Positions 37,936-47,992 are shown, counted from the stretch's first letter. The stretch: 64,000 nt of DNA from Loktanella sp. S4079 (GCF_000967725.1 NZ_JXYE01000003.1:124001-188000); one strand, 5' to 3'. Notes: a model not told the origin generated them from the letters alone. Made by a program: numbers and translations.

Positions 37936-38661
37936 TTAGGTCATATATTGGCCACCGTTCGCGGTAATCGTCGATCCAGTGACAAAACCAGCATCGTCTG
38001 ACGCAAGGAACAACACTGCACGTGCAATTTCCGAAGCTTCACCCAGACGACCAACTGGAATTTGTGGCAAGATCACTTCGTTCATTACCTTTTCAGGAAT
38101 GGTGCTCATCATTTCCGTGTTGATGTAGCCCGGTGCCACGACATTCACTGTGATCCCGGCGCGCGCACCTTCCTGCGCGAGCGCCTTGGTGAACCCGATG
38201 TCACCAGCCTTAGCAGCGGCATAGTTTGCCTGAGCGAACTGACCCTTTTGCCCGTTGATCGAGCTGATCGTGATGATACGCCCGAATTTACGTTCACGCA
38301 TGCCGGGCCAAAGCGGGTGAGTCATGTTGAAGACACCCGATAGGTTGGTGTCGACCACTTCCTTCCACTGGGCAGGGGTCATTTTGTGAAATGGTGCGTC
38401 ACGTGTGATACCTGCGTTGTTGACCAGCACCTCAACCGGACCAAGATCGGCCTCTACCTGAGCAATACCCGCAGCACATGCCTCGTAGTTGCCCACATCC
38501 CATTTATAGGTTTTGATCCCTGTCTCGGCGGTAAATGCCGCAGCTTTTTCGTCATTACCGGCATAAGTCGCGGCGACTGTGTATCCGGCATCCTTGAGCG
38601 CCGTTGAAATCGCCGCGCCAATCCCGCGCGAGCCTCCTGTAACGAGGGCTACTCGTGTCAT
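37936..38661 (-). CDS. phaB: Acetoacetyl-CoA reductase
   Basis: 241-residue NADPH-dependent SDR that makes (R)-3-hydroxybutyryl-CoA for polyhydroxybutyrate. Visible parts are the cofactor loop VTGGSRGIGAAIS, NNAGITRDAPFHKM, the catalytic YAAAK and the PhaB-type GFTKALAQEGARAGITVNVVAPGYINTEM. GGAGG precedes ATG 38661. It lies 66 bp downstream of phaA on the same strand, forming the first two PHB steps; the synthase is not in the window. Confidence 0.94.
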   Translation of the reverse strand: MTRVALVTGGSRGIGAAISTALKDAGYTVAATYAGNDEKAAAFTAETGIKTYKWDVGNYEACAAGIAQVEADLGPVEVLVNNAGITRDAPFHKMTPAQWKEVVDTNLSGVFNMTHPLWPGMRERKFGRIITISSINGQKGQFAQANYAAAKAGDIGFTKALAQEGARAGITVNVVAPGYINTEMMSTIPEKVMNEVILPQIPVGRLGEASEIARAVLFLASDDAGFVTGSTITANGGQYMT

Positions 38662-38727
38662 GTTTTCTCCTCCCGAAGATTCACTTCGCAATGTTATTGC
38701 TAATTTTATTTCCTCACAGAAATATAA

Positions 38728-39903
38728 TTACGGGCGCTCAACGCACATTGCAACACCCATACCGCCGCCAATACACAACGTCGCCAGTCCTTTTTTCGCA
38801 CCGCGGCGCTTCATTTCAAACAGCAGCGTGTTCAAGACGCGACATCCCGACGCACCAATCGGATGGCCGATGGCGATCGCGCCACCGTTCACATTGACGA
38901 TTGCAGGATCCCATCCCATGTCCTTGTTCACGGCACAGGCCTGGGCCGCAAAAGCTTCGTTCGCTTCAACCAGATCAAGGTCTGAAACGCTCCATCCCGC
39001 TTTCTCCAAGGCTTTACGGCTCGCCATTACGGGGCCCACGCCCATGATAGACGGATCAAGACCAGCGGTCGCGTAAGATGCGATTCGCGCCAATGGTTCG
39101 ATCCCGCGCTTTTCTGCGTCATCGGCCGACATCAAAAGCGTCGCTGCGGCACCGTCATTCAAACCAGATGCGTTCGCCGCCGTCACCGACCCCTCTTTGG
39201 TGAAAGCAGGGCGCAGTTTTTGCATCGCGTCGATTGTCGCTCCGTGACGGATGTATTCGTCCTGATCAACGATGATGTCGCCCTTGCGGGTCTGCACCGT
39301 AAACGGAACAATTTCATCCGCGAACTTTCCAGCCTTTTGCGCTGCTTCAGCCTTGTTTTGCGAAGCGACGGCGAATTCGTCTTGCATATCGCGTGTGATG
39401 CCCCACTGATCCGCAACGTTTTCAGCGGTTTGCCCCATATGGTAGTTGTTAAAGGCGTCCCACAAACCATCGCGGATCATCGTGTCGATGAACTTCATAT
39501 CGCCCATTTTCTGCCCCGCACGCAAATGCGCAGCATGTGGACTAAGCGTCATATTTTCTTGCCCGCCGGCAGCAACGATCGAAGCATCCCCCAACTGGAT
39601 ATGCTGTGCGCCGAGAGCAACGGCACGTAGCCCCGAACCACAAACTTGGTTAATACCCCAAGCTGCCGACTCAATCGGTAGGCCCGCGTTAATATGGGCC
39701 TGGCGTGCGGGGTTTTGCCCCTGTGCTGCACTTAACACCTGTCCCAAGATTGTTTCGCTTACTTCAGCTTTTTCAATTCCGGCGCGCGCGACCACTTCTT
39801 CGAGCACAGCCGCACCTAATGCGTGTGCTGGCGTATTTGCAAATGCGCCTGCAAAACTGCCCACCGCAGTCCTTGCCGCTGATGCGATAACAACATTCGT
39901 CAT
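38728..39903 (-). CDS. phaA: Acetyl-CoA C-acetyltransferase (beta-ketothiolase)
   Basis: 391-residue biosynthetic thiolase that condenses two acetyl-CoA. The catalytic residues are in place: C88 (INQVCGSG), H347 ([12 protein letters not shown]) and C377 (LCIGGGMG). AGGGGAAG lies upstream of ATG 39903; an in-frame start 21 codons earlier adds a non-family extension. The order is phaA then phaB. Confidence 0.95.
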   Translation of the reverse strand: MTNVVIASAARTAVGSFAGAFANTPAHALGAAVLEEVVARAGIEKAEVSETILGQVLSAAQGQNPARQAHINAGLPIESAAWGINQVCGSGLRAVALGAQHIQLGDASIVAAGGQENMTLSPHAAHLRAGQKMGDMKFIDTMIRDGLWDAFNNYHMGQTAENVADQWGITRDMQDEFAVASQNKAEAAQKAGKFADEIVPFTVQTRKGDIIVDQDEYIRHGATIDAMQKLRPAFTKEGSVTAANASGLNDGAAATLLMSADDAEKRGIEPLARIASYATAGLDPSIMGVGPVMASRKALEKAGWSVSDLDLVEANEAFAAQACAVNKDMGWDPAIVNVNGGAIAIGHPIGASGCRVLNTLLFEMKRRGAKKGLATLCIGGGMGVAMCVERP

Positions 39904-39978
39904 GAATCTTCCCCTAGATTTTCCTCTCTCCAGGGGAACGGTGCCACTTACCGTTGCGTGGCGCAAGTTGGCATCACG

Positions 39979-40776
39979 TCACAGGTCAAATTTTGGGACG
40001 CCGTAATGATAGCCTTGCAAACAATCCACACCTAATCCCGTCAAAAACGCTGCTTCTTGAGCAGTTTCTACACCATCCGCAACACTGAACATTTCGAATT
40101 GACGGGCAACTGTGATCAATGCCTCGGCCAAAACTTGGTTATCTGTGTTCTGATGGATCCCGCGAATAAAACTCTTGTCGATTTTGGCGAGATCGAAAAA
40201 GAAATCCTTGAGATGTCGAAACGCGGTGTACCCCGCCCCAAATCCGTCCAAGGCAAATGCAACACCCTTTGGTTGCATTTCGGCCATGAAACGGATGACG
40301 TTTTCAGGCAACATCATTGCTGAGGTTTCGCTGATTTCAAAAATCAGACGATCGCCCGGTTTTGCCCGATGGAGCAGCCCATGATCCAGAATGCGCCTCC
40401 ATTCTCCATCCCCGATCGAGCGCGCGGATAGGTTTACAGATAACCGAAGTTGCGGGCGCGCGACGAGTATCTTGATCGCCAGGTCAAGCGTGACACAGTC
40501 AATTTGCCGCCCCATGACTGTTTCTTCGATCAATGGCATAAAATGCGCCGCCGGCAAAATACGCCCCGCATCGTCGGTAAGCCGCACAAGCCCCTCGTAA
40601 AAGGCGACCTGCGGTTTACCGCCTCCGGTCATGATGGGTTGAAAAGCAAGCTGCGCGCGCCCCGCCTCAAGCGCGTCGCGCACGAGGTCCATGACATCAC
40701 CATCACGGCTGGCCACAGCGTACTGCAGCGGGTCGCGTAGCGCCTCTTCTTCGATTTCGTTTACTGCGTGTTGCAT
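39979..40776 (-). CDS. EAL-domain protein with altered metal-binding residues
   Basis: 265 residues, almost entirely one EAL domain, no membrane segment. Seen: YEGLVRL (EAL motif as EGL), NLSARS (conserved Asn), FEISET (Glu), AKIDKSFI (Lys) and LQGYHYGVP (Gln). However, the metal-binding Asp-Asp of DDFGTGY reads DGFGAGY, and the usual AEGVE reads ADGVE. With the second Asp missing, I expect weak or no c-di-GMP hydrolysis, perhaps c-di-GMP binding or protein interaction. ATG 40776 (after CGGAA) is preferred to TTG 40803. Confidence 0.88.
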   Translation of the reverse strand: MQHAVNEIEEEALRDPLQYAVASRDGDVMDLVRDALEAGRAQLAFQPIMTGGGKPQVAFYEGLVRLTDDAGRILPAAHFMPLIEETVMGRQIDCVTLDLAIKILVARPQLRLSVNLSARSIGDGEWRRILDHGLLHRAKPGDRLIFEISETSAMMLPENVIRFMAEMQPKGVAFALDGFGAGYTAFRHLKDFFFDLAKIDKSFIRGIHQNTDNQVLAEALITVARQFEMFSVADGVETAQEAAFLTGLGVDCLQGYHYGVPKFDL

Positions 40777-40844
40777 TGGTTGATTCCGTTGGGATACCCC
40801 CAAAGCTGAAGCAACCTCGCTAACATCTGATTAATTTGAGCGGC

Positions 40845-41285
40845 CTACCAGCGTTTTAACGCGTCTTCGTCCTGTTCTTTGGCGTCGACCCAATGCGCAC
40901 CGTCTTTCGTGATTTCTTTCTTCCAAAATGGCGCACGGGATTTTAAATAATCCATCAGAAAATCAGCGGCTTCAAATGCTGCCGCCCGATGCGCAGAGGC
41001 CGTCGCCACCATCATAATTGGTGCACCCGGTTTCAACGCACCAAAACGATGAATGACGAGCGCATCGGCAAGGTTCCATCGTTCGATTGCCGTTTTTACG
41101 ATCTCTTTGATCGCGCGCTCGGTCATGCCGGGGTAATGCTCGATTAACATTTCTTGTAGGGTGTTGTCAGTATCCCGGACGACACCTGTAAAGCTAACAA
41201 TTGCCCCAATATCGCGCCGCCCTTGCGCAAAGGCGTTCAGCTCCACGCCTGCATCAAATGTATCGGATTGAACGCGGACAGTCAT
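40845..41285 (-). CDS. moaE: Molybdopterin synthase catalytic subunit
   Basis: 146 residues. MoaE makes molybdopterin from precursor Z using sulfur carried by MoaD. The family core is visible: GAIVSFTGVVRD, LIEHYPGMTERAIKEIV, VIHRFGALKPG and the C-terminal FWKKEITKDGAHWVDA containing the active-site Lys. It starts directly after the moaD stop and ends the uvrC-pgsA-moaD-moaE run. Confidence 0.93.
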   Translation of the reverse strand: MTVRVQSDTFDAGVELNAFAQGRRDIGAIVSFTGVVRDTDNTLQEMLIEHYPGMTERAIKEIVKTAIERWNLADALVIHRFGALKPGAPIMMVATASAHRAAAFEAADFLMDYLKSRAPFWKKEITKDGAHWVDAKEQDEDALKRW

Positions 41286-41531
41286 CTAGCCACCAGTCAT
41301 TGGCGGGAAAAACGCGATCTCAGAAACACCTGCAATGGGCGCATCAAATTCGGCAAGCTCTTGGTCCAAGGCAACGCGCAACGCAGAAATATCGGCAAAC
41401 GCGGCGGCGTATCTTTCCTCGCGCGCTTTTAGTTCTTCGACCAATTCTTGCACAGTCTGCGCATTGGTTTCCACTTGCTCTTGAGGAATGCCAATCCGTT
41501 CGCGGACCCATGCAAAATAGACGATATTCAT
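41286..41531 (-). CDS. moaD: Molybdopterin synthase sulfur-carrier subunit
   Basis: 81-residue ubiquitin-like carrier ending in the required Gly-Gly (FFPPMTGG), which is thiocarboxylated before sulfur transfer to MoaE. The N-terminus IVYFAWVRERIG fits the family. The start overlaps the pgsA stop (ATGA). Confidence 0.93.
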   Translation of the reverse strand: MNIVYFAWVRERIGIPQEQVETNAQTVQELVEELKAREERYAAAFADISALRVALDQELAEFDAPIAGVSEIAFFPPMTGG

Positions 41532-42190
41532 CTGTCACCATCGATCAGATAGGGCCGAGATTTATTAAAGTAGTCCCAGCCAGTTAGCACGGTCAAAACC
41601 GCTGCAACCCACAGGACGATAATACCTGCCCAGCCGCCCACAATCATACCTTGGTATTTCCACCACAGGCCGAAATCGTCAGGGCCAGTACCGTTCAGGG
41701 CCGCCTCAACCATTTCTGATGTCATCGCCAGCGATTGCATACCAAAATAATGTTCAAACGCGCCCGCCGCAAAGAGCAACGCGATCCCGATCATTTGGGC
41801 TGTTGTTTTCCACTTCGCCAATTTGGTGACCTTGAGCGTACCAGCCGTATCACCCAAAAATTCACGCAACCCAGAAACAAAAACCTCGCGGAAAATGATC
41901 AGGGTCGCAGGTAACAAAATCCACGGGTTCATCCCCGAAAAACCTGCGATCACCATAAGGGCGATGATTACCATCACCTTATCTGCAATTGGGTCGAGCA
42001 TCGCGCCCAATTTGCTTTCTTGCTTCCACAGCCGCGCAAGGTAGCCGTCTAGAAAATCTGTCAGCGCAGCAACAACGAATAGCACTAGCGCAAACCAGTC
42101 AGCCCAAGGACGGTTAAAGTAGAGAAACATAATCGCGACACCCGGCGCAGCAGCAAGGCGCAGAATGGTGAGGATATTCGGTATATTCAT
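41528..42190 (-). CDS. pgsA: CDP-diacylglycerol--glycerol-3-phosphate 3-phosphatidyltransferase
   Basis: 220-residue membrane enzyme that commits CDP-diacylglycerol to phosphatidylglycerol. The CDP-alcohol phosphotransferase signature is complete: DFLDGYLARLW, then GAMLDPIADK (D-G-x2-A-R-x8-G-x3-D-x3-D). ATG 42190 (MNIPNILTILR) is chosen, with AAGGGC upstream; longer versions begin inside the gap after uvrC. Fourth position in the operon is moaE. Confidence 0.94.
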   Translation of the reverse strand: MNIPNILTILRLAAAPGVAIMFLYFNRPWADWFALVLFVVAALTDFLDGYLARLWKQESKLGAMLDPIADKVMVIIALMVIAGFSGMNPWILLPATLIIFREVFVSGLREFLGDTAGTLKVTKLAKWKTTAQMIGIALLFAAGAFEHYFGMQSLAMTSEMVEAALNGTGPDDFGLWWKYQGMIVGGWAGIIVLWVAAVLTVLTGWDYFNKSRPYLIDGDR

Positions 42191-42284
42191 AGTCATGCCC
42201 TTACCTACCGCGCTTCGTCGGTTCTGGCTACATCTCACTTTTGCGATGTTTGAAAAATGCGTCGATTTTAGAAATGTGCAGTTT

Positions 42285-44162
42285 CTAACCTTTTTCATGG
42301 AAGTAGTCGTAGATCGTCTGAGCAAGACTATCAGACACCCCTACAACGGCTTTGAGGTCCGCCAAGTTTGCGCGCGTCACCGCCTTGGCTGATCCAAAAT
42401 GAGCCAAGAGCGCCCGTTTTCGCGTGGCACCAACGCCGGGAACATCATCGAGTGGCGTTGCACCGATGGCTTTGCTGCGTTTGGCGCGGTGTGTTCCGAT
42501 GGCGAAACGGTGAACCTCATCGCGCATGCGCTGAATGAAATACAACACGGGATCATTGTGGCGCAGCGCCATGACGGGTTTGCCCGTGCGATAGAATTCT
42601 TCTTTGCCGGCATCGCGATCCTCGCCTTTAGCGACACCAACCATCGGGATATCTCCGACGCCAAGTTCGGTCATGATTTCACGCACTGCGCTGACCTGCC
42701 CCGCACCACCGTCAATGAGCAGCAAATCGGGCCAGCTTTCTGTTTGGCGATCTGGGTCTTCCTTGAGGAGCCGCTGAAATCGGCGGGTCATGACCTGTTT
42801 CATCATGCCAAAGTCATCGCCGGGAGCGAGATCATCACCGCGGATGTTGAACTTGCGGTATTGGTTCTTTTCAAACCCATCAGGTCCAGCCACAACCATC
42901 GCACCCACGGCATGCGCACCTTGGATATGCGAGTTGTCGTAAACTTCGATCCGGTTCGGTATCTTTGGCAGGTTGAATGCCTCAGTTAACCCCTTGAGCA
43001 GCCGTGCTTGTGTTGCTGTTTCTGACATTTTACGCGCGAGGCTCTCACGCGCGTTACGCAAAGCGTTGTGGACCAATTCGGCCTTTTCGCCACGTTGCGG
43101 GATGATCACATCAACTTTGCGCCCCGTTTTTTCAGCGAGCGCGTCAGCCATCAGCTCATCATTGTCCAGACCATGCGAAAGGATCACGACCTTTGCTGGT
43201 TCACGGTGGGCGTAGAATTGGCCCACAAATGCCTCCATCACTTCCGAGGGGTCTTCTTCGCCACTGATACGTGGGTAGTAGTCGTGGTTCCCCCAGTTCT
43301 GATTGGCCCGATAAAAGAACACCTGAACACAGGCCTGCCCGCCATCGATATGCAATGCGATGACATCTGCCTCTGGAGTGGCGTGAGGGTTGATACCCTG
43401 CGCTGACTGAACCTGCGTCAAAGCTTGAATACGGTCTCGCAAAGCTGCTGCGCGTTCAAATTCTAGATTGTCTGACGCATCCTGCATTTGGTTCGCTAGG
43501 TTCTCTTGGATACGTTTGGTACGCCCCTGAAGAAAGCTCTCGGCGTCGCGTACGGTTGCGGCATAATCAGCATCCGAGATTTTACCACAACACGGACCGC
43601 TGCATCGTTTGATTTGATATTGCAGACATGGGCGGGTGCGGTTTTCAAATTCAATATCCGTACAGTTGCGCAGCAAAAATACACGCTGCAACTGCTTGAG
43701 CGTGCGGTTAACAGCACCTGCACTTGCAAAGGGACCAAAATAGCTGCCCTTTTCCTTTTTCGCGCCACGGTGTTTCTTGATTTGCGGATATGCGTGCGAC
43801 TTTGTGACCAGTATGTTTGGAAATGACTTATCGTCACGCAGCAGCACGTTGTAGCGGGGCTTGAGCTGCTTGATCAGGTTTTGCTCAAGCAACAGCGCCT
43901 CAGTTTCTGTTCGCGTCGTCAGAAACATCATCGAGGCAGTTTCGCTAATCATACGCGCAATACGTGGCGAGTGATTACCCGGCCGAGAATAGCTGCTCAC
44001 GCGATTGCGCAGGTTGCGGGCTTTGCCGACGTACAGAACTCTGCTTTCGGCATCCAACATCCGGTATACGCCCGGCGAAGAGTCCAACATGCGCAGATAG
44101 CCATAGATCAGATCATAGCCTTTTTGGGTCTGCTCTGTGGTTTCGTCGGTCATTTCGCGCAT
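42285..44162 (-). CDS. uvrC: Excinuclease ABC subunit C
   Basis: 625-residue nucleotide-excision repair nuclease. It has the N-terminal GIY-YIG-type incision domain (SSPGVYRMLDAESRVLYVGKARNLRNRV), a UVR motif region (QMQDASDNLEFERAAALRDRI), the RNase H-like 5' incision domain (RIEVYDNSHIQG and LLIDGGAGQ) and tandem helix-hairpin-helix (DDVPGVGATRKRALLAHFGSA). ATG 44162 or 44153 could be the start; neither has a strong ribosome-binding site. Confidence 0.95.
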   Translation of the reverse strand: MREMTDETTEQTQKGYDLIYGYLRMLDSSPGVYRMLDAESRVLYVGKARNLRNRVSSYSRPGNHSPRIARMISETASMMFLTTRTETEALLLEQNLIKQLKPRYNVLLRDDKSFPNILVTKSHAYPQIKKHRGAKKEKGSYFGPFASAGAVNRTLKQLQRVFLLRNCTDIEFENRTRPCLQYQIKRCSGPCCGKISDADYAATVRDAESFLQGRTKRIQENLANQMQDASDNLEFERAAALRDRIQALTQVQSAQGINPHATPEADVIALHIDGGQACVQVFFYRANQNWGNHDYYPRISGEEDPSEVMEAFVGQFYAHREPAKVVILSHGLDNDELMADALAEKTGRKVDVIIPQRGEKAELVHNALRNARESLARKMSETATQARLLKGLTEAFNLPKIPNRIEVYDNSHIQGAHAVGAMVVAGPDGFEKNQYRKFNIRGDDLAPGDDFGMMKQVMTRRFQRLLKEDPDRQTESWPDLLLIDGGAGQVSAVREIMTELGVGDIPMVGVAKGEDRDAGKEEFYRTGKPVMALRHNDPVLYFIQRMRDEVHRFAIGTHRAKRSKAIGATPLDDVPGVGATRKRALLAHFGSAKAVTRANLADLKAVVGVSDSLAQTIYDYFHEKG

Positions 44163-44436
44163 CTTTGATTCTGTTTCGGCTGCAATGCTATCGCAGCTAG
44201 GACAAGTGGAAAGACATCCACTATTTCTGTGGATAAGTCCGTGGGTTATTCCGTGACAGTTGGAATTTTCCCTTCAATTTAGCAGGCTTCACCTATTTGC
44301 ACAAAAATTAGGCACAATCACAGGGCGTTGAAAATAATGGATATTTTTATTCCGCATCTTTCAACCCCCTTAAATTACGGGCGATTGTGACAGGTTTGTG
44401 ACCATCACCCCCGCGCAGTGCACAACTTTCGCGTGA
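44163..44436. other. AT-rich intergenic region upstream of uvrC
   Basis: 274 bases between uvrC (minus) and the end of the SDR gene. AT-rich, without a supported gene or hairpin terminator. It presumably holds the uvrC operon promoter. It contains one copy of the word AAATTAGGC (44305-44313), shared with two other intergenic regions. I see no LexA-type GTTC-N7-GTTC site. Confidence 0.4.
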
Positions 44437-45213
44437 TTACTCAACCCCAAGGACATCTGGTGTTTGCCAACCCAAATGCTGCCCCCCATCAACCGCGATC
44501 ATCTGCCCCGTGACGGCGGGCGCATCTAAGAAGTAGCCAAGCGCAGCAACGATGTCAGATGGGTTGGCTCCACGCTTGAGGACGGTCGCTGCGCGCTGTC
44601 CTTCAAAATGCGCTTCGCTCTGTCGATGACCGCGCAAGGTTGGCCCGGGACCAATGCCATTTACACGCACATCTGGCGCAAGCGCTTGCGCCGTGGTCTG
44701 CGTCATGGCCCAGAGTCCCATCTTAGCAATCGTATATGTCATGAACTCAGGCGTCAGTTTTTGCACCCGCTGGTCCAGCATATTCACGACCAACGCCTGC
44801 GCAATCGGCTCGCCATTTTCATCGCGCGTGGCCTTGGGTGCTTGCGCAGCAAACTGCTGCGTCAAAACAAAGGGCGCGCGCAGGTTCGATTCAATATGCC
44901 GATCCCAGCCTTCACGTGTGGCCGTCGTCACGTTGTCGTATTCAAAGATAGAAGCGTTGTTCACCAGACAAGTTAACGGCCCGCCCAGCGCGTCGACTGC
45001 GCGTCCAACCAAAGCCTGAGAGGCCGCTTCATCCAGCAGATCAGCCTGCAAGATTGCCGCCTTCTGACCTAATTGAATGATTTCACCAGCAGTCTGCTGC
45101 GCGCCATCATGTGATCCAGCATAGTGTACTGCTACGTCATAACCGCGCCGCCCCAAATAGACCGCCATGGCCTGCCCCAAACGCGCGCCAGCCCCTGTTA
45201 CCAACGCTCTCAT
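44437..45213 (-). CDS. Short-chain dehydrogenase/reductase
   Basis: 258 residues. The cofactor loop is VTGAGARLGQAMAVYLGRRG, NNASIFEYD marks the NNAG region, and TYTIAK holds the catalytic Tyr/Lys. The GARLG loop plus the HYAGSHDGA segment resembles pteridine or dihydromonapterin reductases (FolM type), so a pterin substrate is possible but not shown. ATG 45213 overlaps the stop of the tiny zinc-ribbon gene (ATGA). Confidence 0.88.
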   Translation of the reverse strand: MRALVTGAGARLGQAMAVYLGRRGYDVAVHYAGSHDGAQQTAGEIIQLGQKAAILQADLLDEAASQALVGRAVDALGGPLTCLVNNASIFEYDNVTTATREGWDRHIESNLRAPFVLTQQFAAQAPKATRDENGEPIAQALVVNMLDQRVQKLTPEFMTYTIAKMGLWAMTQTTAQALAPDVRVNGIGPGPTLRGHRQSEAHFEGQRAATVLKRGANPSDIVAALGYFLDAPAVTGQMIAVDGGQHLGWQTPDVLGVE

Positions 45214-45377
45214 GGGAGGCCCTTTCGGCATTGGCACGGGCCTTTACCAATTTTGAAACGCTGGCAGTTTGGGCACTTCGCCTTAGCAAGGCGTTGCTGC
45301 CCTGGAAAGCGCCACTTACCGAAAATGCCAAGCACGGCCATAAAGGCCAGAAACAGAAATATCGCCTTTATAATCAC
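45210..45377 (-). CDS. Tiny membrane protein with a zinc-ribbon-like tail
   Basis: 55 residues, GTG start. The N-terminus is one membrane helix (IIKAIFLFLAFMAVLGIFGK), followed by WRFPGQQRLAKAKCPNCQRF and KIGKGPCQCRKGLP, where CPNC and CQC give four Cys for a small zinc site. Support for a real gene: it fills the whole gap between its neighbours, the GTG overlaps the S49 peptidase stop (GTGA, 45374-45377) and its own stop overlaps the SDR start (ATGA, 45210-45213). I recall similar short proteins in related bacteria. Function unknown; a membrane-anchored assembly or sensing role is a guess. Confidence 0.8.
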   Translation of the reverse strand: MIIKAIFLFLAFMAVLGIFGKWRFPGQQRLAKAKCPNCQRFKIGKGPCQCRKGLP

Positions 45378-46168
45378 AGACCAAACCTTGCGAATGCTGC
45401 GCGGTCTTCAACACCGCCAATCGCGTCATCAACGATCTGTGCGCCAAAGCGCGAGAGCAACGATTTCTTCTGTCCATACCGCCTGAATGTCACGTCATCA
45501 CCAAACCGCTGTTTCATCACTGGGACCAGATGCCCAATCCCATCCGCTAGCCCTTCGTCGATGCCCTTTTGCCCGATATAAACCTCGCCGGTGAAGAGAT
45601 CGGGATTATCAGACAGTTTCGGGCCGCGCCGGGACTTCACGTATGAGATAAAGCTCTGATGAATATCGTCCAGCCAGACCTTTAACTTTTTCACGTCGGC
45701 CGGTTTCTCGGGCTTGAAAGGGTCCATCATCGACTTGGACTTGCCGGCGGTATGAACACGCCGCTCAATACCATAGTTAGCGAGCGCTTCATGCGCACCG
45801 AAGCCCGCACTGATCACGCCAATTGACCCTGTAAGAGAGCAATGATCGACAAAGATTTCGTCAGCCGCACAAGCAAGCCAATACCCACCAGATGCGGCCA
45901 CATCTTCGACAAATGCGAAAACGGGAACTTTCTTTTCCTCAGCGAGGCGGCGAATACGCGCAGCGATAAGAGAAGACTGCACAGGCGAACCGCCGGGACA
46001 ATTGATCTCAAGCGCGACCGCAGCGGGTTTTCCTTTGCGAAAGGCTTTCTCGATGACGGGGGTCAAGCTCGGGTTATCTAGCCCGCGCCCATTATTGGTA
46101 ATCGCCCCCTGCAGCCGAATAACCGCAACAAAGGGCGAAGATTTCACGAATGGAATATAGCGTTTCAT
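45374..46168 (-). CDS. S49-family serine peptidase (SppA/SohB-like)
   Basis: 264 residues. The Ser/Lys dyad of the family is visible: Ser in VAASGGYWLACAADEI and Lys in the KSKSMMDPFKP region, plus INCPGGSPVQSSLI. It is a single-domain form, shorter than E. coli SppA, without a clear membrane helix, and may act on the cytosolic side or be loosely associated with membrane. ATG 46168 has AAGG upstream; longer in-frame starts overlap the ABC permease. It precedes the zinc-ribbon and SDR genes with coupled translation. Confidence 0.9.
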   Translation of the reverse strand: MKRYIPFVKSSPFVAVIRLQGAITNNGRGLDNPSLTPVIEKAFRKGKPAAVALEINCPGGSPVQSSLIAARIRRLAEEKKVPVFAFVEDVAASGGYWLACAADEIFVDHCSLTGSIGVISAGFGAHEALANYGIERRVHTAGKSKSMMDPFKPEKPADVKKLKVWLDDIHQSFISYVKSRRGPKLSDNPDLFTGEVYIGQKGIDEGLADGIGHLVPVMKQRFGDDVTFRRYGQKKSLLSRFGAQIVDDAIGGVEDRAAFARFGL

Positions 46169-46205
46169 ACCGCTTACCTTAGGCTGAATAACTTGATGCG
46201 CAAGC

Positions 46206-46967
46206 TTACTGCCGAATGCGCCATCCCGTCCGAAAGATCCACCAGATCGCGGCAAGGCAAGCACCAGTAAAGAACGCAATCGCGACCAGCGAAATAGCGA
46301 TATCCACATCAGCCACGCCAAAGAACGCCCAACGGAAACCTGAGATCAGGTAGACGACCGGGTTAAACATCGCGATTGTCTGCCAGACACCGGGCAACAT
46401 CGACACCGAATAAAATGACCCGCCCAGAAATACCAAAGGCGTGATCACCAGTAGCGGGATCAATTGCAACTGTTCAAAATTGCCCGCCCAAATACCGATA
46501 ATAAACCCCAAAAGAGAGAAGCTAAGACAGGTAAGAACAAGGAAGGCAATCATCGCGATGGGATGCGCGATACTGAGATCAACAAAGAAGAAGGCTGTAA
46601 TCAGAATGATCACACCGATAAACATCGCCTTTGTTGCAGCCGCACCGACGTAACCCAAAACGATTTCAAGAAAATTGACCGGGGCAGACAGAAGTTCATA
46701 GATCGTGCCAGTGAATTTCGGGAAATATATCCCAAAGCTCGCGTTGGATGTCGCCTGTGTCATGACTGACAGCATAATCAGGCCCGGTACGATAAACGCG
46801 CCGTAGCTGACACCTTCGACCTCGTCGATACGGCTACCGATCGCGGCCCCAAAGACGATAAAATAGAGCGACGTCGAGATAACAGGCGATATCAAGCTTT
46901 GCATAATCGTCCGAAAGAAGCGTTTCATTTCGGAACGATAGATTGTCAGAACTGCGTAAATGTTCAT
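46206..46967 (-). CDS. ABC-2 type transporter permease
   Basis: 253 residues with six membrane segments. The ABC-2 layout is clear: N-terminal [51 protein letters not shown], and near the end [17 protein letters not shown]. It is of the DrrB/NodJ type used for drug or polysaccharide/lipid export. The start overlaps the ATPase stop (ATGA), and the S49 peptidase gene is 37 bp downstream. Confidence 0.92.
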   Translation of the reverse strand: MNIYAVLTIYRSEMKRFFRTIMQSLISPVISTSLYFIVFGAAIGSRIDEVEGVSYGAFIVPGLIMLSVMTQATSNASFGIYFPKFTGTIYELLSAPVNFLEIVLGYVGAAATKAMFIGVIILITAFFFVDLSIAHPIAMIAFLVLTCLSFSLLGFIIGIWAGNFEQLQLIPLLVITPLVFLGGSFYSVSMLPGVWQTIAMFNPVVYLISGFRWAFFGVADVDIAISLVAIAFFTGACLAAIWWIFRTGWRIRQ

Positions 46968-47890
46968 GCTGTTTCCTTTACGAGGCCAACAAAAATGTCT
47001 TCTAGGCTGCTTTGCTTGGTTTGCAGATCGGTCATGATCAGACCTGCGGCGGCAAGGTCGTTCAGCAATGTGGTGATCCCTGTCCTCTCGCCTTTGGTGT
47101 CGTAGGTATAGGTCAGGTTGCTGCCATCCTCTGCCATTTCCAGATCATATTTACGAAGCATATCGGGAATGGAGGACACAGGTTCGCTAAGGGAAATGCG
47201 TAGCTGCTTTTGCCCCATCTGCGCCATCATTTCGGATTTGTCCTGCACCAGAAGAATCTGTCCGCCGTTGATCACACCAACGCGGTCAGCGATGGCCTCG
47301 GCTTCTTCGATGTAGTGTGTGGTCAAGATGATGGTGACGCCCGCCGCCTTTAGATCAGCAACCACATCCCACATATCTTTGCGCAGTTCGACGTCGACGC
47401 CAGCGGTGGGTTCGTCCAAGAACAGCACGCGCGGCTCGTGCGATAGCGCCTTTGCGATCAGCACCCGGCGCTTCATACCGCCAGATAACGCCATGATCTT
47501 ACTGTCCTTCTTGTCCCCTAGCGAAAGCTGATCCAAGATTTTGTGGATATAGGCGTCGTTGCGGGGCTTACCAAACAGTCCACGCGAAAAGCGGACAGTA
47601 TTAAAGACCGTTTCAAACGGCTCGAGGTTGATCTCTTGTGGGACAAGCCCGATCAGGTCACGGGTCGCGCGATACTCTGACACGGTATCGAAACCGCCGA
47701 CAGTGATCTTGCCAGAGGTCGGCACCGTAATGCCGCAAATCGTGGAAATGAGGGTGGTTTTTCCAGCCCCATTAGGGCCGAGCAAGGCGAGGATCTCGCC
47801 CTCTTCTATATCAAGGTTGACGCCCTTCAGCGCCTCAAACCCACCGGGGTAGGCCTTGCGTAAATTATCAACGGAAACGATGGAAGGCAT
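46964..47890 (-). CDS. ABC transporter ATP-binding protein
   Basis: 308 residues. Walker [10 protein letters not shown], signature LSGGMKRRV, Walker [14 protein letters not shown] and the His switch [13 protein letters not shown] are all present. The C-terminal extension of about 80 residues ([16 protein letters not shown]) is typical of DrrA-type ATPases. It pairs with the ABC-2 permease. The exported substrate is unknown. Confidence 0.93.
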   Translation of the reverse strand: MPSIVSVDNLRKAYPGGFEALKGVNLDIEEGEILALLGPNGAGKTTLISTICGITVPTSGKITVGGFDTVSEYRATRDLIGLVPQEINLEPFETVFNTVRFSRGLFGKPRNDAYIHKILDQLSLGDKKDSKIMALSGGMKRRVLIAKALSHEPRVLFLDEPTAGVDVELRKDMWDVVADLKAAGVTIILTTHYIEEAEAIADRVGVINGGQILLVQDKSEMMAQMGQKQLRISLSEPVSSIPDMLRKYDLEMAEDGSNLTYTYDTKGERTGITTLLNDLAAAGLIMTDLQTKQSSLEDIFVGLVKETA

Positions 47891-47992
47891 GCAGTAACCT
47901 TTGCGTGGTTCATAGAACTTAACGTGAACATAGCGAAAGCAAGCGACAACGCAATAGGTTCGCGGTGCGCACGTTTTTCAGGGTAGTTGCTG

